Made by a program: the position numbers and the translations under genes
The notes under the pieces: model-generated
What the model was told of the DNA's origin: nothing
Database searches by the model: none
The model's input: only the letters and a program-made list of their open reading frames with translations
In this document: positions 6,401 to 10,142 of the stretch, in pieces
Layout of the letters: each line of letters begins with the position of its first letter
Position numbering within the stretch: position 1 is the stretch's first letter
NCBI GenBank assembly: GCA_045660245.1
Contig: JAZRDJ010000046.1
Coordinates: forward strand, 1 to 10,142
Length of the DNA stretch: 10,142 nucleotides
Source of the DNA: RGIG3872 sp045660245
GTDB lineage: Bacteria; Bacillota; Clostridia; Christensenellales; UBA1242
Direction of reading: 5' to 3'

Positions 6401-9400
6401 ATATATCCCACCGCCATTTCCATTTGGAGCATTGTTAGAATCAAAAATCACACCCTCACAAGTTACACTGCCATTTGAAAAAATTCCACCACCAGAACCA
6501 GTTGATGCTATATTTTCTGAAATGTTTGTTATTTTGCCCGCAATGCGAGAAGGGAAATACAAAACTTCAGAATCTTCAGTGATCCAATCATATTCAAGAA
6601 TTCTGATACTATTGCTCAATTCAACATTCCCACCAGCAAAAATTCCGCCACCATCCTCTGATGCTGTGTTGTTTTTCACATCCACACCATACAATGCAAT
6701 ATTTTGTGATGCAAAAATTCCACCACCTTGCTTGCCAGCAACATTTTCAACGATATCACATCCATACACAGAAACTGCTGCAGAAGCGTAAATTCCGCCA
6801 CCAGATTCAGTTGCTGAATTTTGACGAATTTGACAATCAACATATTCTGCTTTCTCCCCAAAAGTGTGACCAGTAGGGTTAACAAAATAAGAAGATGAAC
6901 TTAAAAAATAAACACCACCGCCATACGCCGCCCTGTTGTTTTCAATTACTCCACCCACAAATGTAAATGATGAACTTGAATATGCATACACACCACCACC
7001 ATTCAAAGTCGCCGAATTGTTGGATATGGTTGCATCATTGTACATAAATAATCTTGAAGAATAAAGCGTAACACCGCCACCAGATTCATCTGAATGGTTT
7101 TCGGTATAAGTTTTTGAGTTAGAAGTAAATGATCCACCTATCATTCCACCATATTGATACAAAGACCCATAATGAACAAAAAAACCGCCACCTAACTTTG
7201 CAGTATTGCCAGTGATTACAACATCATTTCCAGGATTTTCTTTTGTTCCAATATATGCAAAACTATTTGTACCAACAATAACTCCACCACCTCGATCATA
7301 TGCAACATTTCCAACAATCTTAGCATTATCTGTTATTGTTAAAACTTTTCCAGAAGCAGCAAAATAGAGCCCCCCACCAGTCATTGATTGATTTTCAAGA
7401 ATTAAAGTATCTCCCGAAATGTTCAAATCGTTTTTTGCGATGAAATAAATTCCACCACCACACGCTCCGGCATAATTATGAGAAACCTCTCCACCAGATA
7501 CAGACACAACAGCGTCATCAGTGCAATAAACACCACCGCCATACGCAGATGCATTATTATGAGAAATCTCACCGCCAGAAAAATCAACACTTGACGTTCC
7601 TGCAACATAAATACCACCGGCATAACCATTTGTCGCTGTATTTGTTGAAACCTTTCCACCAGTAACACTCAAAATTGAATTGTTTGAAAGATAAAAACCA
7701 CCAGCAGTTTCTTTTGCTGTGTTTTCAAGAATACTTCCACCCAATAGTTCATATGTCCCATCATTTACGAACACACCACCACCAGTTGACGCATTGTTTC
7801 CAGAATATTCAGTGTTGTCAATAGTGTATTTGCCACCAATTGTTCCACTATAATGCTTTATGGTTGAATAATTGTATATTCCACCGCCATAGATTTTTGC
7901 AGTGTTTCCAGTGATTTTCCCAGTATATTCCTTTTGTTCTGTTCCGAGCGAAATTGTGCCTGAGTTGTTGTAAATAGCCCCACCATTGTTGGTAACTGTA
8001 TTATTTTCAATCATTGTTGTTCCACAAATCACTGCCTCACTTGTTGATGAAAAATAAAGTGCGCCACCACGGTGAGCATTGTTGTTTGATACACTACCAC
8101 CAGAAATTTCAAAAGTGCAAACTCCCGAAACGCAAATTCCACCACCATTTGTGTCAGCAATGTTTGAATCAATTCGTCCACCAGTCATGGCAATTTTTGA
8201 CTTGTTATACAAATACAAGCCTCCACCATAAGCATAATTTGCCAAATTTTCAATAATTTCACCATCTGAAATTTCTATTGTTGAATTGTTGAGAAAAATT
8301 CCACCAGCACGACGAGCATCGTTGCCTTGCACTGTTCCTCCATCAAGTTTGTATGTTCCACCATTGATATAAACACCACCGGCAGCATCACCAGACGTGT
8401 TTCCAGAAACTTTGTCTTCGCCAATTGTTACATCACCACCAATTTTTCCACCAGTGTGCTCAATACTTGCATTCTTGACGTAAACACCACCACCATAAGC
8501 CGTCGCAATGTTTCCAGAAACCACGCCACCTTGCATTTTGAGCGTTCCATCAAGAATTGCGACACCTCCACCATTTGGTGCGGTATTCCCCACAATTTGA
8601 GAACCTGAACCTATCACGAAATTGTCCGATACAGAATAAATACCACCACCATTCTCATTTCCTGTATTTCCTGATATCATTCCACCAGCAACTGATAAAT
8701 TTATGCCTGATCCAACATAAACTCCACCACCATTCGTTGTTGCCTTGTTTCCAGTTATTTCTCCGCCAGTTATAGAAATCTGTGCACTACTATAAGCAAA
8801 GATTCCGCCACCTTCTTTTTCAGAAGTATTACCATAAATCTTACCGCCAGTAATTTGCAAACTAGACTTACTGACACATATTCCACCCCCAATTATAGCA
8901 TCATTTTCAAAAATCTCGCCACCTGAAACGACTGTTTGCACTGAGGTCACGATGCCATGATTTCCATTGCCAAAAATCTTTCCATCAGACACATTCAATG
9001 TCGCATGTGGATTATTATCCATCCAAATTCCAGCATTTTTGTTTTCGTTTATGCTTCCACCTTTAATAAACACGTTCAAAAAACGAGAACCAGATCCGGC
9101 ATAAATTCCATAAGTATTATCTGAAATTGTACCACCAGAAATAGTTATTCTTCCACTAACGTTACCAGTCATATAGATTCCGCTGTGATCATTTCCATGG
9201 ATCGTTCCGCCATTTAGTTCTACCAAACCACCATAGTCATGGTATATACCAGAATCATTATCTGTTATGCTTCCACCATACATATAAACACTTCTGCATT
9301 GACTGTGATAATTAGGGTCAAGATTGTTATAAGAACAATCAATACCATACCCGCCATTCCCTGAGATACTTCCTGAAAACGATGCGGTTCTTGTTCCCAA

Positions 9401-9982
9401 ATAGATTTCTGATTCTTCATTCAAGAAAACCCCACCCATTGAACAGTTTCTGATATGGGTTCTCTCACCCTGAAGAATAACACTTCCCATATTTTCAACA
9501 TCGGTATGTTCCGTATCGTCGTAATAAGCAACACCAGAAACAACAACGCCATATCCATCACTAACATTCTCAACAACTGTGTCAACGAGAGTCAAACTAC
9601 AACTAGATCTATTTCCAGATACCGAAATTGCATTTCCAGAAGTTACATTCAAGATAGAAGAATTCGATATTGTCACATCTGAATCAGAAATAACAAATTG
9701 AACATTTTCAAATTCACAATCACTTATTTTTGCTTTCACATTCAAAAATGTTTGAACAGTCATATCATTGCTATTTGAATTTGAGAAAGTTGTATCTTCA
9801 ATCACAACTTCAGGCAAAACTTGCGATGCCACTTCACTACCCTTGTTTGCCTCAGGCAACAATAAAGACTCTTTATCTCCATTCTTCACAAATATCAAAG
9901 AACACAATGAAACAATCGCAACACAAATTGCAATTGCACAAAAAATTATTATTGATCTTTTCTTTCTCATTTCAAATTTCAT
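3437..9982 (-). CDS. Giant surface-type beta-helix protein with C-terminal DnaJ-like CxxCxGxG array
   Basis: A 2181-residue protein, probably displayed on the cell surface. Residues 1-10 are basic (MRKKRS) and 11-32 form one hydrophobic segment with no clear lipobox or signal-peptidase site, so it may be a signal anchor. About 55-1805 are right-handed beta-helix turns: roughly 45 motifs of the type GGGIYV or GGAIYS, about 25-30 residues apart, alternating with SGGxI and ITGNxA segments, like polymorphic outer-membrane and pectate-lyase-fold repeats. The first turns (about 190-350) are simpler (SGIYMTG, YGIYAGSG). About 1810-2060 is a non-repetitive acidic, Tyr/Phe-rich region with a lone CDFCNG (1978-1983). 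Residues 2064-2181 hold 24 cysteines with eight CxxCxGxG motifs. No LPXTG or autotransporter barrel was seen. AGGGGAG 8 bases upstream fixes ATG 9982 over ATG 9970. Adhesion or surface exposure is inferred. Confidence 0.9.
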   Translation of the reverse strand: MKFEMRKKRSIIIFCAIAICVAIVSLCSLIFVKNGDKESLLLPEANKGSEVASQVLPEVVIEDTTFSNSNSNDMTVQTFLNVKAKISDCEFENVQFVISDSDVTISNSSILNVTSGNAISVSGNRSSCSLTLVDTVVENVSDGYGVVVSGVAYYDDTEHTDVENMGSVILQGERTHIRNCSMGGVFLNEESEIYLGTRTASFSGSISGNGGYGIDCSYNNLDPNYHSQCRSVYMYGGSITDNDSGIYHDYGGLVELNGGTIHGNDHSGIYMTGNVSGRITISGGTISDNTYGIYAGSGSRFLNVFIKGGSINENKNAGIWMDNNPHATLNVSDGKIFGNGNHGIVTSVQTVVSGGEIFENDAIIGGGICVSKSSLQITGGKIYGNTSEKEGGGIFAYSSAQISITGGEITGNKATTNGGGVYVGSGINLSVAGGMISGNTGNENGGGIYSVSDNFVIGSGSQIVGNTAPNGGGVAILDGTLKMQGGVVSGNIATAYGGGVYVKNASIEHTGGKIGGDVTIGEDKVSGNTSGDAAGGVYINGGTYKLDGGTVQGNDARRAGGIFLNNSTIEISDGEIIENLANYAYGGGLYLYNKSKIAMTGGRIDSNIADTNGGGICVSGVCTFEISGGSVSNNNAHRGGALYFSSTSEAVICGTTMIENNTVTNNGGAIYNNSGTISLGTEQKEYTGKITGNTAKIYGGGIYNYSTIKHYSGTIGGKYTIDNTEYSGNNASTGGGVFVNDGTYELLGGSILENTAKETAGGFYLSNNSILSVTGGKVSTNTATNGYAGGIYVAGTSSVDFSGGEISHNNASAYGGGVYCTDDAVVSVSGGEVSHNYAGACGGGIYFIAKNDLNISGDTLILENQSMTGGGLYFAASGKVLTITDNAKIVGNVAYDRGGGVIVGTNSFAYIGTKENPGNDVVITGNTAKLGGGFFVHYGSLYQYGGMIGGSFTSNSKTYTENHSDESGGGVTLYSSRLFMYNDATISNNSATLNGGGVYAYSSSSFTFVGGVIENNRAAYGGGVYFLSSSSYFVNPTGHTFGEKAEYVDCQIRQNSATESGGGIYASAAVSVYGCDIVENVAGKQGGGIFASQNIALYGVDVKNNTASEDGGGIFAGGNVELSNSIRILEYDWITEDSEVLYFPSRIAGKITNISENIASTGSGGGIFSNGSVTCEGVIFDSNNAPNGNGGGIYVAKNISLYTGILFESLGYEGYSRYLYFDTNLTNNTCLLDGGAIYSESTITCLSSNNSKINFVGNIANVNGGAMYSFGGVSIGSAGKFEDNSGSSGGAIYSLGNVTIDHTSVFIIGNRAQTGGGIAVQNTTISMVNGQITGNESVSHGGGVHLTSSIFDFSGGTIGGNYSYSNNDNILVSYNGNISGAAGGGVYLNKSTLNLTGGNVAGNSALRAGGVYVYNKSHLNMQSGLIDSNMATDTYGGGVYFYSNSTGLMSGGSVTSNVSKSNGAGFYVTSNSSFEMSGGTIEANIGIKSTSNTRGGGIYVAGTFEMTGGTITKNQAASGGGINAVSGSTFNIYAGIISDNIAYRHGGGILCSTNLTLGREGASKTSVQITGNKLIGHLLDDGTEYVSGNGAAMAIASEAIVTINAAIISGNKTMSNTTNMIGAGLYLTDSSMVVMNGGEISGNIFEGVNNPVKRYNYETGEEYLHRYRGGAICLNAGTRFEMNGGIIKNSDAVEGGAIYVYSDGWLEAQGVSPIVMTGGTIENCRADYGGAICIDCELEESLTSPLETWSVNIKGEAEIRYCSAKYDGGAIFAGNVGVCISSDANETLDGYDFCTINTCTAGRNGGIVALVGDSYCTMNDANLINVSLRESNGDIDESLIDPELMARHNWIFSPCGTLVLAENGGLVSACGNSSVSVDFIDIWEIYGSDIPHIISSAVTGEGAFVWTENGNCYANIDFNTEVSNVTSGCEIEYLDIFYEFGAVEKVYLELNFVATDLENHETEEIIQIPFINMEEYMCDFCNGNYYIVPNYVEFDIYTYNNYLVFDDSDYYNYFGTFEYEIPFSFWEIVIDDNAYSQDEFEFDRVYYESSTLQVITIEIKQIECPDCGGWGIHECSDCNGSGNTGSCGECSGTGYCSSCDGDPECKECRGTGECWCLDAGNEDVCYDCDGSGECQNCDGYGYCYDCDGSGYCYNPDCTGGIIDCYCDDGYVECETCNGEGK
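3446..3793 (-). other. Domain within the giant protein: cysteine-rich DnaJ-zinc-finger-like tail
   Basis: Residues about 2064-2179 contain 24 cysteines as 12 close pairs: nine CxxC, two CxC (CWC, CYC) and one CYNPDC. Eight pairs are full CxxCxGxG motifs, for example CSDCNGSG, CGECSGTG, CKECRGTG, CYDCDGSG and CETCNGEG. DnaJ has four such motifs binding two zinc ions; here there are twice as many and no J domain. By analogy with DnaJ this would bind several zinc ions. If exported into an oxidising environment, the pairs could be disulphides instead. Confidence 0.85.
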
Positions 9983-9990
9983 ACTTTTTG

Positions 9991-9997
9991 CTCCCCT
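9991..9997 (-). promoter_or_regulatory. Shine-Dalgarno AGGGGAG of the giant gene
   Basis: On the minus strand AGGGGAG ends 8 bases before the ATG at 9982 and 20 bases before the next in-frame ATG (9970), so it selects the first. This contrasts with the leaderless genes nearby. Confidence 0.75.
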
Positions 9998-10030
9998 ACA
10001 AACAAATCAGCAGACACTATCACGCTTTCA

Positions 10031-10053
10031 CTATTATTACAAGTTTATAATAG
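10031..10053. promoter_or_regulatory. Inverted repeat over the -10 box and start site of the giant gene
   Basis: CTATTAT (10031-10037) and ATAATAG (10047-10053) are perfect 7-bp inverted arms with a 9-base spacer. They cover the -10 box and the expected start site, a typical repressor position. Both arms are only A/T plus one G/C pair, so chance is possible. Confidence 0.3.
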
Positions 10054-10077
10054 CATACCCCCCCCCCCAACTGTCAA
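10047..10077 (-). promoter_or_regulatory. Promoter of the giant gene with a G11 run in its spacer
   Basis: On the minus strand a perfect -35 TTGACA (10077-10072) is followed by a 19-base spacer and TATTAT (10052-10047). TATGC directly before the -10 box matches the extended -10 element. Expected start is near 10040, giving a leader of about 57 bases. The spacer contains eleven consecutive G, so slippage would change it; nine G would give the optimal 17 bases. Confidence 0.72.
10058..10068. repeat. 11-base homopolymer (C on plus, G on minus), likely phase-variation tract
   Basis: Eleven consecutive C on the plus strand lie in otherwise AT-rich DNA, exactly between the -35 and -10 boxes of the giant surface-protein gene. 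Long G/C runs are rare and unstable in bacteria, and known phase-variable promoters of surface proteins (for example Neisseria opc and Bordetella fim) use this design. Read-level length variation cannot be seen here. Confidence 0.75.
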
Positions 10078-10094
10078 ATGATTTTATACACTTT

Positions 10095-10123
10095 TTGAAA
10101 CTTTTTATATTTTTTCTTATATT
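10095..10123 (+). promoter_or_regulatory. Possible rightward promoter leading out of the window
   Basis: TTGAAA (10095-10100), a 17-base spacer and TATATT (10118-10123) point to the right edge. No start codon lies within the remaining bases. The stretch is almost pure A/T, so a match of this quality can be chance. Confidence 0.25.
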
Positions 10124-10139
10124 ATTATAAATAATATAA
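10117..10139. repeat. AT-only inverted repeat at the right edge
   Basis: TTATATTATT (10117-10126) and AATAATATAA (10130-10139) are perfect 10-bp inverted arms around ATA. It overlaps the possible rightward -10 box. With no G or C it is unlikely to work as a terminator; it could be an operator or simple AT-rich sequence. Confidence 0.35.
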
Positions 10140-10142
10140 AAT

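Noticed and set aside
3691..8775. Many plus-strand frames with H, Q and T-rich products opposite the giant gene
   Set aside because: They are reverse-strand reflections of the glycine-rich repeat codons and have no ribosome-binding sites or recognisable domains.
9907..9949. Lipoprotein signal: a cysteine near the end of the N-terminal hydrophobic segment of the giant protein
   Set aside because: The residues before the cysteines do not fit a lipobox (leucine directly before C27), and the hydrophobic segment continues past it.
3437..9982. CRISPR array or non-coding tandem repeat, suggested by the recurring CCACCACC
   Set aside because: The repeats are imperfect, vary in length and keep one 2181-codon frame open; they encode GGG-I/V-Y beta-helix turns.
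10046..10080. Plus-strand TATAAT at 10046-10051 as a rightward leaderless promoter
   Set aside because: No start codon lies 5-8 bases downstream, the only nearby ATG (10078) meets a stop after six codons, and there is no fitting -35 box.

Overview
The window looks bacterial, moderately AT-rich, and is read with the standard code: the long frames stay open and the four complete genes end in TAA or TAG. The -10/-35 boxes are sigma70-like and there are intrinsic terminators. I cannot name the taxon from sequence alone. An OGG-type glycosylase and giant GGG-I/V-Y surface repeats occur in gut Clostridia and other host-associated bacteria. Repeated leaderless starts without Shine-Dalgarno sequences are unusual for Firmicutes and would suit a lineage such as Patescibacteria. 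Both placements are inference.

Layout. Positions 1-328 (-) hold the start of a GNAT acetyltransferase that runs off the left edge. It lies downstream of an 8-oxoguanine DNA glycosylase (431-1270, -), probably in the same transcript. A compact divergent promoter region (1271-1347) separates the glycosylase from a 204-residue HExxH protein (1348-1962, +). This converges on a second, 367-residue HExxH protein (2027-3130, -), with a bidirectional terminator between them. Positions 3131-3436 hold the promoter of the second HExxH gene, a short coding-like frame (3179-3328, +) that may be a small gene or a gene remnant, and another probably bidirectional terminator. The rest (3437-9982, -) is a single 2181-residue gene for a giant surface-type protein: an N-terminal membrane segment, roughly 1750 residues of right-handed beta-helix repeats, an acidic aromatic-rich region, and a C-terminal tail of 24 cysteines built from DnaJ-type CxxCxGxG motifs.

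The strongest signals are regulatory. Three genes (glycosylase and both HExxH proteins) have TATAAT exactly 6 bases before ATG with a 17-base -35/-10 spacer, so their mRNAs should start at or next to the ATG. The giant gene instead has a leader of about 57 bases, a good Shine-Dalgarno, and a promoter whose spacer contains an 11-base G run. That is the classic form of a slippage-driven phase-variation switch: the spacer is now 19 bases and would be 17 with two fewer G. A giant cell-surface protein under a phase-variable promoter, ending in a DnaJ-like metal-binding array, is the most interesting system in the window.
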